Source of the DNA: DATKKX01 sp035542775
Lineage (GTDB): Bacteria; Planctomycetota; Phycisphaerae; UBA1845; UTPLA1
Assembly (NCBI GenBank): GCA_035542775.1
Contig: DATKKX010000155.1
Span: 1 to 19,770 of the forward strand
DNA: 19,770 bases
Reading direction: 5' to 3'
Below the pieces are notes generated by a model, which worked only from the letters and a program-made list of their open reading frames with translations, did no database searches and was not told where the DNA came from. Shown piece after piece: positions 1-8,219 of this stretch (positions within the stretch are counted from its first letter, which is position 1; each line of letters begins with the position of its first letter). Both the position numbers and the translations under genes were made by a program.

Positions 1-1465
1 TGTTCTTGCCGGCCTTCTCCTTGGTGCCGATGGTCTCCCCCACCTTGACCTTGTACTCCTGCTCCTTCCAGCCCGTGTGCGTCTTCCTGTACACCGTGAC
101 CGTCACGTCCTTTTTCTTGGGATCGGCCTGCGTGAGGAAGAAGAGCAGATCGCTGCTGACCTCCACCGGCCGACTGGCGGGCGACCAATCGCTGAGAACG
201 GTCAGCACTTTCGCGTCGTCGGGATTCTTCATGTCACCGGGATCTCCCGCTGACGGATTCAGCAGCTCGTATCGCAGTCGATACTCGTACGCGTGACCCG
301 GGACCACGTCCACATCGTGAGCCACCAAAGGCATCAGGTGATCGATGGTCAGCGGTGTCGTCCTCCATTCCGCCCGCCGCGCCTTCGGCAGCTTGCCCTC
401 GATCTCCTCCAGGACTTTCTTCGCCCCATCGACCTCCTTCTCGCTTCCATTGGTCTCGGCGACCGCCGCCAGCGCATTCATGTATGCCACGTCCAGGTCT
501 ACCTGGGTAAAGGGCTTCTTGCCGGCCATCGCCTTCTTGGCAACATCAGTGAATTTCTTGATGCGTCGATCGGCCTGGCTGGTGGGATTGTTGGAATCCC
601 TTGGAGACTCATCCAGAGAAGGCAGCGGCAGATCGGACACGCCGCGGCCCGGCAAGTTCGGCCGGGTGAGGATTTTCTTGGCGTCCTCTATCAATTTCTT
701 GTACTCGGCCACACGGTCGACCAGGATCTCGTTATTCGCATCCAGCGGCTTAGGCGGCGGCTTGACCGGCAACCAGGCGTCAACGTCTTGCCAGCCTCTC
801 CACGGCTCAGACGTGTCCTTCCGCTGCAAACGGACCATTACCACCGGGAGCTTCGACTTCACCGGGTATTTCGCCGCCTTGAATCGGCGCTCCATCTCAC
901 TCAGGTCGATTTCCGCTCCGACGGAGATGTAGCTCCGCACCACCGACTTCCCGCCGGCCGCGCCTGGTTCCCGCTGGCTTCGGTCAGGTTTGTAATCAAC
1001 CGCCTCGGCCGGCAAATCCAATGACTTCCGGTCGCTGACCACCACCGGCACGCTAGGGGCCACTGCCTTGACCAGCTCGCGCCGGTCCTCGAGCGAGACG
1101 CCGGTGATCTCCGGTCGGACTGGCGGATACTTCTGCGTCCGCCACAGCTTGGGCTGTATCTTCCAGAAATCGGCCAGAGCCCGCGGTCCCTCGGTAAACC
1201 ACTTTTCCACCTGCTGCGCCGGATTGTCCGGCTTGTTCGGGTCGGCGGGCGGCGCCGGCGGCAACTGCGCCCGAGCCACGGCCTGCGCTACCTGATCGGC
1301 TTGTCTCCCGGCCTCTTCAACAAGCTCGGCTGGGCCGCGGTCGCCTACTTTGAACCGAAAGCCTCCAAAGGAATAAACGCCCGCCGCCACCAACGCAGCC
1401 GCGCAGACGCCCAACACCACCTTTTCGGCGTGCAGATCAATGAAGCTGGCGCTCTTCTTCGCCAT
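1..1465 (-). CDS. Single-pass membrane protein of the pilus block (partial, C-terminus beyond left edge)
   Basis: Open for 488 codons from ATG at 1465 to the left edge with no stop, so the C-terminus is missing. A textbook AGGAGG (1473-1478) lies 7 nt before the ATG and fixes the start. The protein begins MAKKSASFIDLHAEK, then has one hydrophobic segment at about residues 16-34. A long hydrophilic Pro/Lys-rich region follows, so it is probably anchored in the inner membrane with the bulk outside the cytoplasm. The visible end includes the stretch YKVKVGETIG, faintly like the repeated beta-strand units of PilP/GspC-type secretin-binding proteins, but that is only a suggestion. It is third in line behind the PilM fusion and the TM/coiled-coil protein, 146 nt after the latter, on the same strand. 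A role as a pilus or secretion inner-membrane component is inferred from context; I do not recognise the family. Confidence 0.85.
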   Translation of the reverse strand, partial: MAKKSASFIDLHAEKVVLGVCAAALVAAGVYSFGGFRFKVGDRGPAELVEEAGRQADQVAQAVARAQLPPAPPADPNKPDNPAQQVEKWFTEGPRALADFWKIQPKLWRTQKYPPVRPEITGVSLEDRRELVKAVAPSVPVVVSDRKSLDLPAEAVDYKPDRSQREPGAAGGKSVVRSYISVGAEIDLSEMERRFKAAKYPVKSKLPVVMVRLQRKDTSEPWRGWQDVDAWLPVKPPPKPLDANNEILVDRVAEYKKLIEDAKKILTRPNLPGRGVSDLPLPSLDESPRDSNNPTSQADRRIKKFTDVAKKAMAGKKPFTQVDLDVAYMNALAAVAETNGSEKEVDGAKKVLEEIEGKLPKARRAEWRTTPLTIDHLMPLVAHDVDVVPGHAYEYRLRYELLNPSAGDPGDMKNPDDAKVLTVLSDWSPASRPVEVSSDLLFFLTQADPKKKDVTVTVYRKTHTGWKEQEYKVKVGETIGTKEKAGKN

Positions 1466-1611
1466 CAATAAGCCTCCTGGCTTCGAACCGCGGTCTGCCC
1501 GCAACTACGAGTGCTTCGTCACGCCTTATCCCAACGGCTGACGCGAGCCTCTACCCTCCCTACGAACCTTGCCGATGTCCACCTGATCCATCATGCCAGG
1601 CGTGCCGGGCA

Positions 1612-2883
1612 TCAGCCACGACCGCCTCTGCCCTCATCCGTCATTATCGCGCCCGGCGTCTTCAGGGCCTGCTTCACCTTCTCGGGAATCCACTGCTCGA
1701 AGATCACCCGGAAGTAGTACCCTTCAAGATCGACGGTCAACAGAACCACCGGATCATCACCGTAGACGAATCCGGTTTCAAGGAACGGATCCGGCGGTAC
1801 CGCCCTGTATGACACCGCGATCGGCGTATAGAAACCGACGCCGCTCAAGTACCCGAGGACATTCATGATCGCAGATTCTTCGACTATGAGCTGCACTTGT
1901 ATCGGCACCACGAACTTCTTCTCGTCGTTCTTGATGCCGGTGAAGGAATCGGCGAACTTGGCGGGGTTCGAGCCGCCGCCAGGCAGTTTGCTGTCGATGC
2001 TCACCGTGAGCAGGCGTTTCACCGGCATGTAGGCCACCCACAGCCGGTCTTCCATCCCCTGTTGCCGCAACTGCGCCGCCCGTTCCTCGTTGCAGCGGTA
2101 CAACGCTGTGGCGATGTCCTGCTGAATCCATAGAGACATCTGGGCCTGCCAGATCTCGAGCGCCGTGGGAGTATCCGTCTTGTCCGCCATCGGATGCCGG
2201 CCAAAAGCGCCATCGTCCAGGTACATGTAGGCCTGCTTTGCCGCCCGTTCTGCCGCCCTCGCCGGCGCATTTTTGCGCAGATACTCCCTCAGGTTGATAT
2301 CCTTCTTGCTCTTGGTCAGATCCTCAACAGGGGGTTGCCTCGTTGCCGGGCTGCGACCGGCGGTGCCTCCGCCCTCTTCGCCAGACTGCTCATCCGCCGC
2401 CATGGAGACCAGCAGGTTGGCCTCCCTTTCTCTCTCCGCCGCCGTAGGGCCGCCGCGTGCCCGAAGCTTCGTGATGAGCGTCTTGAACTCGTCGATGTAT
2501 TTGGGGCGAAACGACAGAGCCACGCCCGAGCTTTTCGGCTCGGGAAGCACGTCGGCCATGAGCGGCTCTCTGGCCTTGGGTATGACGGTGCCGTTCTCGA
2601 CTTCTTCGTAGAAAGCGTTGTTCTTCTGCAGTGCCAGGGCCGCGCTGGAGGAGCTCTCGAAATCGGTCTTCTTCTGTTCGATCTCCCGTTTCTTCGCTTC
2701 GATCATCGCCAAGTTCGCGCCGCCCCGCTGATAGCCGCTCACCTTCTGGACCAGGCCGTCGATCTCCTTCATCTTGTCCTCGACGCCGGAGCTCGCCATG
2801 ATCGCCAGGGTGCCGCCCCCAATCGAGGCCAGCGCCACGATCCCCATCACGATGAACTGCCATTGTGCCTTTAGAAACGCCAT
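1612..2883 (-). CDS. PilO-like inner-membrane protein (TM plus coiled coil), putative
   Basis: 423 aa. I chose the ATG at 2883 over the upstream in-frame ATG at 2913 because GGAG (2892-2895) sits 8 nt before it and the protein then begins MAFLKAQWQF, directly ahead of the membrane segment. One TM helix at about residues 8-30 is followed by a charged, probably coiled-coil stretch at about 33-95 with many E/K/Q. A low-complexity Gly/Glu linker lies near 165-185. A folded C-terminal part (about 280-400) includes VVPIQVQLIVEES, followed by the stretch LSGVGFYTP. The order TM, coiled coil, alpha/beta domain is the known layout of PilN and PilO. It follows the PilM fusion by 141 nt on the same strand. 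Because the PilN-like segment is already fused to PilM, the PilO role is the more likely one, but sequence identity to PilO is not evident. The C-terminus is glycine/arginine rich. Confidence 0.8.
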   Translation of the reverse strand: MAFLKAQWQFIVMGIVALASIGGGTLAIMASSGVEDKMKEIDGLVQKVSGYQRGGANLAMIEAKKREIEQKKTDFESSSSAALALQKNNAFYEEVENGTVIPKAREPLMADVLPEPKSSGVALSFRPKYIDEFKTLITKLRARGGPTAAEREREANLLVSMAADEQSGEEGGGTAGRSPATRQPPVEDLTKSKKDINLREYLRKNAPARAAERAAKQAYMYLDDGAFGRHPMADKTDTPTALEIWQAQMSLWIQQDIATALYRCNEERAAQLRQQGMEDRLWVAYMPVKRLLTVSIDSKLPGGGSNPAKFADSFTGIKNDEKKFVVPIQVQLIVEESAIMNVLGYLSGVGFYTPIAVSYRAVPPDPFLETGFVYGDDPVVLLTVDLEGYYFRVIFEQWIPEKVKQALKTPGAIMTDEGRGGRG

Positions 2884-3024
2884 TGTCTGGGCTCCATCAC
2901 TGGGCGAGGGCAATCACGAAGCCGAACGTCTCCGCGCGGGCGATTGCCCCCATCCATGCCAGGGCAACGCCTCGCGAATCCTTCGACCCATGACCCCTTT
3001 CATCGCTTCATCTCTCCATGCTCC

Positions 3025-5295
3025 CTAGTCGCGTCGTGGCTCCTCCGGCGGGGGCGCCCCCTCCTGAGGTTGCTTCGCTTCCGGTTTCGCTTCCGGCTTC
3101 GCTTCCGCCTTGGCCTCCGGCTTGTCGCCCGGCTGCCTGAACTCTTCCGGAATCAGGTTCTTGGGAGTGTTGGTATTGCGGGCCACGATGAGGATCTGAA
3201 ACTGCTGGTCCTTGTCCGTCTTTTCGGTGGGGAAGACGGGATCGTTGTCTCTTGCTTGCGCCTTCCATTGCTCCATCGGGTCCCCGCTGGCGGGCGCTTC
3301 GGCGCCGGCCGGGCTCGCTGCCCTGGGGTTCTCAGTGGCTCCGCGTGGCGTTGGAACTTGACCGCGGGGTTCGCTGGGGCCGGCGCGGCCTCTCACCCTG
3401 GGACCAGCTTGCGGCTGACCGCCCTGACTACGGCTCGGTGCTCGGTCGCCGCCCCTCGGGCTCACATCCGGCGGTCCCAGGTCGCCTCCGCCGCTGCCCT
3501 TGGGCAGCACCTTGGCAAGCTTGATCATCTCGAAATAGAAACCGCGGTTCGGCTCCTTGCCAAGCTTGTCGAGCTTCTTGATCAGGTTGTCCTCCAACCA
3601 GGTCGGCGTCTCCTCCTGACGGTTCGTCTCCCCGACGAGCGTGATCAGCCAGCCCGCACCACCGCGGCCCTTCTCATCGGGCTCCCCCCCCTTGGACCCG
3701 CCCGGCAGCAGCTCCATCACGTTGGTGAGGTCGTAGCGCATGTCCAGACTCTGAATCCAGAGCTCCTGTCGCTCGGACCGTGACATACCCCCGACAGCCT
3801 TGATGTAGTCCTGGACGTTGTTGACCGTCTTCAGCGACTCCGGCGAAGCCTGCTCGAAAGCCCGGTGAATGCAGTCGAGGATCTTCGGAACATTGCTATT
3901 GTTGCCGAGCAACGCAGCCATCGCATCAAACGAAGCCTTGTCGCCGATGGGCGTGCTCGAGACCTTGCTGAATTCCTGCTTCAACCGCTCGGCCGCCCCC
4001 GCGACTTTGGCGGCCCGCTCCAATGGAGGGCCTGACGAACCGCCCTCGATGATCCGCTGCGCCTCCTGCACGGACCCGACTGAGGCCGACTCCACCTTTG
4101 TCAATCCGCCCAGCGCCTTATCCATCTGGCCTTTGGCCGTGGCGTTGCCGACCCACAGGACGCCTGCGGCCAGCGCCAGCGCCGCGGTAGCACCCGCGAA
4201 CCACGCCTTCTTCTGTCGCCACAGCAGCGTCCGACGGACTTCCTGGGGCAGCAGATTGGATTCCACCGCGGCCAATCCCAGACCCTGCACCGCCAGACCG
4301 TAAGCCACGCCGAAGCTCATCGTGTTTTCCACGAACTCCGGCGCCCGTTCCGCGGCGACCATCTTCTTGAACGTTCCCAGCTTCTCCACCTCGATCTGCA
4401 GGTTCTGCTGGAGGAATTTCTGCAATCCCGGCAGCTTGAACGCGTTGCCCATGCCAAGGGCCCGGGCAATGTGCGCGTCCCGGTGGGTCGACGTGTAGTA
4501 CCCGATCGACCGCTGGATCTCCGACACCAGATCCTGCAACACCGGTCGCATGGCCTGGAAAATCTGCCGGGCGTGTTTTGACGCCGCCGCCGTCTTCTTC
4601 AGCCGCTCCGCCTTGCCGAAGGAAATCTTGAACGCGGATACCAGCGCCTCGGTAAACCTGTTGCCGCCGATCGGCACGGGCCGAGACCAGATCCGGTTGC
4701 CTTCCATCACGATCAGGTCCGTCGCCAGCGCCCCCATGTCCAGCAGGATCGTGGCCTTCCCCGGCTCCGTGGGCTGCTCGAACCTCGCCGCGTTGTAGGA
4801 CGCCATCGGGCTGGACTGGACAATGAACGGCGATATGCCCCCGTCAGTAAACTGCGTCAGGTAGTTGCGAATCAGCTCCTTGCGGATGGCGAAAATGCCC
4901 ACCTCGACGTCCGGCGAGTCCTTCTCGGTGAATACCTGATAATCCCAGACCACCTCGTCCATGTCGAAGGGAATCTGCTGACTGGCCTCGTATTGCACCA
5001 TGTCCGGAATCTTCTTGGGCTCCACCGGCGGCATCTTGGTGAACCGCGTCAACGTCTGTTGGCCGGGAACGGACACGACTACCTGGCTGTCGCGAATGTT
5101 CTGCCGCGACAGGAACGTCTCGATCGCTTTCTTGGCGAGTTCCGCCGCGTTCGACCCCGCTTGCGACAGGATGGTCTCATGCTCGACAATGTCGAACGCG
5201 AGCATCTCCACTTGGTCTCCCGCCTGCTGCAGCTTGATCGCCTTGAGCGAACACTGCCCGACGTCGATGCCCCAGACTGGTAGTTTGGATGCCAT
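3025..5295 (-). CDS. pilM: Type IV pilus assembly protein PilM fused to a PilN-like membrane segment
   Basis: 756 aa from ATG 5295, which has GGGAG just upstream and gives the typical PilM opening VWGIDVGQCSLKAIKL. PilM is an actin-like ATPase that forms a cytoplasmic ring and binds the N-terminal tail of PilN. Residues 1-342 are PilM-like: first phosphate motif at 8-21, VVVSVPGQQ at 72-80, QYEASQQIPF at 101-110, and second phosphate motif LLDMGALATDL at 184-194. PilM normally ends near residue 350. Here the chain continues with SNLLPQEVRR (346-355), matching the INLLP-type start of PilN. A TM helix follows at about 365-383, then some 220 residues of mostly helical sequence, a Pro/Gly/Arg linker at about 600-675, and a KPEA-repeat tail (725-741). 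It therefore looks like a natural PilM-PilN fusion with extra C-terminal domains. It is the first gene of the minus-strand pilus block. The PilM assignment is secure; the PilN part is inferred from one motif and the TM position. Confidence 0.92.
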   Translation of the reverse strand: MASKLPVWGIDVGQCSLKAIKLQQAGDQVEMLAFDIVEHETILSQAGSNAAELAKKAIETFLSRQNIRDSQVVVSVPGQQTLTRFTKMPPVEPKKIPDMVQYEASQQIPFDMDEVVWDYQVFTEKDSPDVEVGIFAIRKELIRNYLTQFTDGGISPFIVQSSPMASYNAARFEQPTEPGKATILLDMGALATDLIVMEGNRIWSRPVPIGGNRFTEALVSAFKISFGKAERLKKTAAASKHARQIFQAMRPVLQDLVSEIQRSIGYYTSTHRDAHIARALGMGNAFKLPGLQKFLQQNLQIEVEKLGTFKKMVAAERAPEFVENTMSFGVAYGLAVQGLGLAAVESNLLPQEVRRTLLWRQKKAWFAGATAALALAAGVLWVGNATAKGQMDKALGGLTKVESASVGSVQEAQRIIEGGSSGPPLERAAKVAGAAERLKQEFSKVSSTPIGDKASFDAMAALLGNNSNVPKILDCIHRAFEQASPESLKTVNNVQDYIKAVGGMSRSERQELWIQSLDMRYDLTNVMELLPGGSKGGEPDEKGRGGAGWLITLVGETNRQEETPTWLEDNLIKKLDKLGKEPNRGFYFEMIKLAKVLPKGSGGGDLGPPDVSPRGGDRAPSRSQGGQPQAGPRVRGRAGPSEPRGQVPTPRGATENPRAASPAGAEAPASGDPMEQWKAQARDNDPVFPTEKTDKDQQFQILIVARNTNTPKNLIPEEFRQPGDKPEAKAEAKPEAKPEAKQPQEGAPPPEEPRRD
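3072..3119 (-). repeat. 12-bp tandem repeat inside the pilM fusion gene
   Basis: Four head-to-tail units of 12 bp (3072-3083, 3084-3095, 3096-3107, 3108-3119). On the plus strand the core unit is gcttcgcttccg; the fourth unit has diverged. On the coding strand they encode the KPEA/KAEA repeats at residues 725-741. Such a tract can expand or contract by slippage in 4-residue steps without breaking the frame. Confidence 0.8.
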
Positions 5296-5763
5296 GATCA
5301 ACTCCCGGTCGACAGCAGCGCGCGTACCCGCCGCCCGCTGCAACCACAGCCCCAAGGAATCGCCGCAACGCCGCCTGTGAGCAGACCTCGCGCCGCGCGC
5401 GGCTTCGCCGCACAGCAATGCAGCACTATGCAATAGCTCGACTGTACTACGCTAAGCACTCTTGAACTACCGCGCGGTGGGCTGCCGTCCATGACTGCGT
5501 CGCGGTCCGGCAATAGCACCCGCCCGCGAGTCATCGTGGGCGGCCGTACTCAGTCTACCTACTTTATCCGGCCTCTCTAACCCAGTCAATTGGGGCGGCC
5601 CGCTTTCTCGGACCCGGCGAAGTGTTTTTCCCCTGGGACATATTGTCCCGGAACGTCCCGGTGTTTCGCTGGCCGGCCTTCCCTGCGTCCCGGCCCACGC
5701 GCTGCTCCGCATCCCCCGCTTTTTGCCCTCGCCAACCCTGCCGGCTCGCGGCATATTCCGCAC
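5296..5763. promoter_or_regulatory. Divergent intergenic region between pilM and the symporter gene
   Basis: 468 bp with no convincing gene. It must carry promoters for the minus-strand pilus block and the plus-strand symporter. A locally AT-richer patch lies at about 5415-5465 and another at about 5555-5580, but I cannot point to a clear -35/-10 pair in either. A small GCGGC-ttc-GCCGC hairpin sits at 5399-5411. The symporter frame stays open through much of this region, but codon content and alignment with the family do not support translation there. Confidence 0.4.
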
Positions 5764-7473
5764 ATGCTTCTCGCAACCCTCCCCCAACTGCACTCCGCCT
5801 TTACCTGGCAAGACTGGCTCGTCATCGCCGCCTACCTCATCCTGACCACGCTTGTTGGCGCTCGCCTCGCCGGCAGGCAGTCCTCCATCCGCGACTTCTT
5901 CCTGGCCGGCCGGAAACTCCCCTGGTGGGCTATTACCGGTTCGATCATCGCCACCGAGATTTCGGCCGTCACCTTCGTCGCCGTACCCACCTTGAGCTAC
6001 GCCTCGCCCGGCAACATGACCTATCTCCAATGGGCCGTCGGTACCATCGCCGCCCGCGTCATCGTCGGCCTCTATTTCGTCCCGCGCTATTACGAAAGAG
6101 AAATCTACAGCCCTTACGACTACCTGGGGCAGCGGTTGGGCGTCGGGGTCAAGAAAGTCACTACCGGGCTCTTTCTCGTCGGCGCGGTTCTCGGCCAGGG
6201 TGCCCGCCTCTACGTCACCGCGTTCGTGCTTAGCGCCATCACCGGCCTGAGCCTGACTTCTTCCATCTGGATCATCGGCGCATTCAGCGTGTGCTGGGCC
6301 TTGCTTGGCGGGATGACCACCGTCATCTGGACTGACGTGATCCAGTTCGTAGTGTTCGTTTTCGGCGCCTCCCTGGCCCTCTATTGGAGCGTCTCTTCGG
6401 TTCCCGGCGGCATGGAGGCGGTCGTTGCCACGGCCCGGGCAGCCGACAGATTCCGCCTGGTCGACACCACCCTCGATCTCTCCCTGAAATACACGCTCTG
6501 GATCGGCCTCTTCGCCATGCCCTTTTGTAACCTCGCCGCCTTCGGCACGGACCAGGTGATGGCCCAGCGTATGTTCTGCTGCCGAAATCAGCGCGATGCT
6601 TCCAAGGCCATCATCGCGAGTTGCGTCAGCCTCGGGGCCGCGGTGCTGATGCTCGGGGTCGGCATCGCTCTCTTTTGTTATTTCAAGGCATATCCGTTCA
6701 GCTCCCCCGAATCGGCCCTTTACAGCAGCAACAAGAACTACCTCCTGCCGATCTTCATCGTCCGCGCTATGCCGGTCGGCATCCGGGGACTCGTCGTGGC
6801 AGCCCTGTTCGCCGCCGCCATCGCCTCGCTGGACGGCGCCCTCACCGCCCTTGCCCAGACGACTCTGGACCTCACCTCGAAGTTCCGTGCCTCGGCCGGC
6901 CCACGCTGGCCCGCCCTGTGGCGTGGTTTCTCGGGGAACGATGTACGCGCCTCGCGGGTCCTGGTCGCCGCCTGGGGCGCCGGCCTGTGCCTCATGGCAA
7001 TGGCCTGCATCGTGATCGCCCGACATTACGCCAACGCCGTCGAGTTGGCCTTCGCTCTGGTCGGCTATACCTACGGGCCGATGCTGGGGATTTTCCTGTT
7101 GGCTTTCCTGCCGACCGGGCGGGATCACTCCGGACTCGTGTGGGCGGTCCCCATCAGCGTGCTCGCTGTCTTTGGGGTGTGCGTACATGGTTCCCCGGGT
7201 GACTGGACCATCCTGGGCTGCTACTGGGTCGATTGGATTGTCTGGGGCGGTGCGGCGATGTGCCTCCTCTTGGCGCTCCTTCGCGCCCAAGGCAGTGCCG
7301 GGCGCGTGGCGACCATTGTGGCCGGCGCAGTGGTCGTCGTCCTGCTGCACAGCTATCACGTCCATTCACCGGACGGTTCCGTCAAATACCTGGCATTCCC
7401 CTGGAGTTACCCCATCGGTTCGGCGATGACCTTTGCACTCGGCTACTGCCTCGGCAAACCCGTCCCCCGATGA
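5764..7473 (+). CDS. Sodium:solute symporter family (SSS/SLC5) transporter
   Basis: 569 aa from ATG 5764. The frame is open upstream to 5590, but only from 5764 does the protein look like the family, whose members begin just before TM1. There is no clear Shine-Dalgarno site. The family couples inward sodium flow to uptake of sugars, amino acids, carboxylates or similar solutes across the inner membrane. Family-typical sequence includes DFFLAGRKLPWW near residue 43, then EISAVTFVAVP, and the YLGQRLG segment after the third helix. Roughly thirteen hydrophobic segments are spread over the whole length, as usual for the family. The substrate cannot be read from the sequence. It is divergent from the pilus genes and convergent with the flavin-reductase gene (44 nt between stops), so it is probably transcribed alone. 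Confidence 0.93.
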   Translation: MLLATLPQLHSAFTWQDWLVIAAYLILTTLVGARLAGRQSSIRDFFLAGRKLPWWAITGSIIATEISAVTFVAVPTLSYASPGNMTYLQWAVGTIAARVIVGLYFVPRYYEREIYSPYDYLGQRLGVGVKKVTTGLFLVGAVLGQGARLYVTAFVLSAITGLSLTSSIWIIGAFSVCWALLGGMTTVIWTDVIQFVVFVFGASLALYWSVSSVPGGMEAVVATARAADRFRLVDTTLDLSLKYTLWIGLFAMPFCNLAAFGTDQVMAQRMFCCRNQRDASKAIIASCVSLGAAVLMLGVGIALFCYFKAYPFSSPESALYSSNKNYLLPIFIVRAMPVGIRGLVVAALFAAAIASLDGALTALAQTTLDLTSKFRASAGPRWPALWRGFSGNDVRASRVLVAAWGAGLCLMAMACIVIARHYANAVELAFALVGYTYGPMLGIFLLAFLPTGRDHSGLVWAVPISVLAVFGVCVHGSPGDWTILGCYWVDWIVWGGAAMCLLLALLRAQGSAGRVATIVAGAVVVVLLHSYHVHSPDGSVKYLAFPWSYPIGSAMTFALGYCLGKPVPR

Positions 7474-7517
7474 AATCGAATCAAAGCCGACCGCCCTCAC
7501 CGCCGACCGTGGAGGCG

Positions 7518-8216
7518 TCATCCTTCCGGCTGTTCCCCACGAGCCGCGATCGGAGCAGGAACAACCTTCGCCGGTCCCCGCCGGGCAAACTCCGCCGGAT
7601 CGCGGATCGACTCCAGCGAAAAACGATCCGTGGTCCGCGCGTACAACGAGCCGCCCATGCGGCCGATCGCCTGCAATTCGCCCGGATCGCAAATCAGATC
7701 GCCCGGCACCAGCACGGACTCGTCCGCATGCACCGCCAGCACGTCCCCCAGGATCGCCTGCCCCGCGCCGGGCTGGTCGCCGCACGAAACCACCTGTCGC
7801 AGCCGACACTCGATGTTGATGGGGCTCTCCTTGACCAGAAAGGCCCGGACCTTGCTGGCAGGCACCGGCGTCAGACCGCTTTTCTCGAATTCACTCACGC
7901 CGTGCTCGAATTCCGTGCTGCAGATGTTCATCCGCTCCGCGATGGCATCGGTGACCGTGGCGATGACGAATTCCTTCGTCGCCTCGATGTTGACCAGCGT
8001 GTCTTTCCTGGCAAGACGGCGGTTGATGCTCGGGCAGAACATCACCACCGGCGGATTGGCGGAGATCATGTTGTAGAATGAGAACGGCGCCAGATTGGGT
8101 GTGCCCGCGGCGCTGACGGTGGAGGCGAAGGCAATGGGCCGCGGCACGATGAAACTGATGTACAGCCGGTACATTGCCCGCCAGGAGTGCTCTGTCGCGG
8201 AAAGATCAATGTACAT
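7518..8216 (-). CDS. Flavin reductase-like, FMN-binding split-barrel protein
   Basis: 232 aa. The sequence has the core signature of the flavin reductase-like domain: FIVPRPIAFASTVSAAGTPN (residues 22-41), then LAPFSFYNMISANPP (42-56), followed by VMFCPS and a strand-rich middle. Proteins of this fold bind FMN and either reduce flavin with NAD(P)H for a partner monooxygenase or act as small oxidoreductases; the exact reaction is not readable. The ATG at 8216 lies 3 nt after the TGA of the adenylate-fold gene, so translation is probably coupled. No strong Shine-Dalgarno site is visible, which fits coupling. The last about 20 residues are Arg/Pro/Ala-rich and look disordered. It is the third gene of a minus-strand set with a PLP enzyme and an AMP-binding protein, so a role in the same pathway is inferred. 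Confidence 0.9.
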   Translation of the reverse strand: MYIDLSATEHSWRAMYRLYISFIVPRPIAFASTVSAAGTPNLAPFSFYNMISANPPVVMFCPSINRRLARKDTLVNIEATKEFVIATVTDAIAERMNICSTEFEHGVSEFEKSGLTPVPASKVRAFLVKESPINIECRLRQVVSCGDQPGAGQAILGDVLAVHADESVLVPGDLICDPGELQAIGRMGGSLYARTTDRFSLESIRDPAEFARRGPAKVVPAPIAARGEQPEG

Positions 8217-8219
8217 GGG

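Noticed and set aside
293..1024. 243-codon plus-strand open frame in the left part
   Set aside because: The minus strand here is open from 1465 to the edge with a perfect ribosome site; the plus-strand product is Arg/Leu/His-rich shadow sequence.
5467..7365. 632-codon minus-strand open frame across the symporter gene
   Set aside because: It is antisense to a clear transporter. Its translation is Gly/Asp/Glu/His-rich with no family likeness, a known artefact of GC-rich coding sequence.
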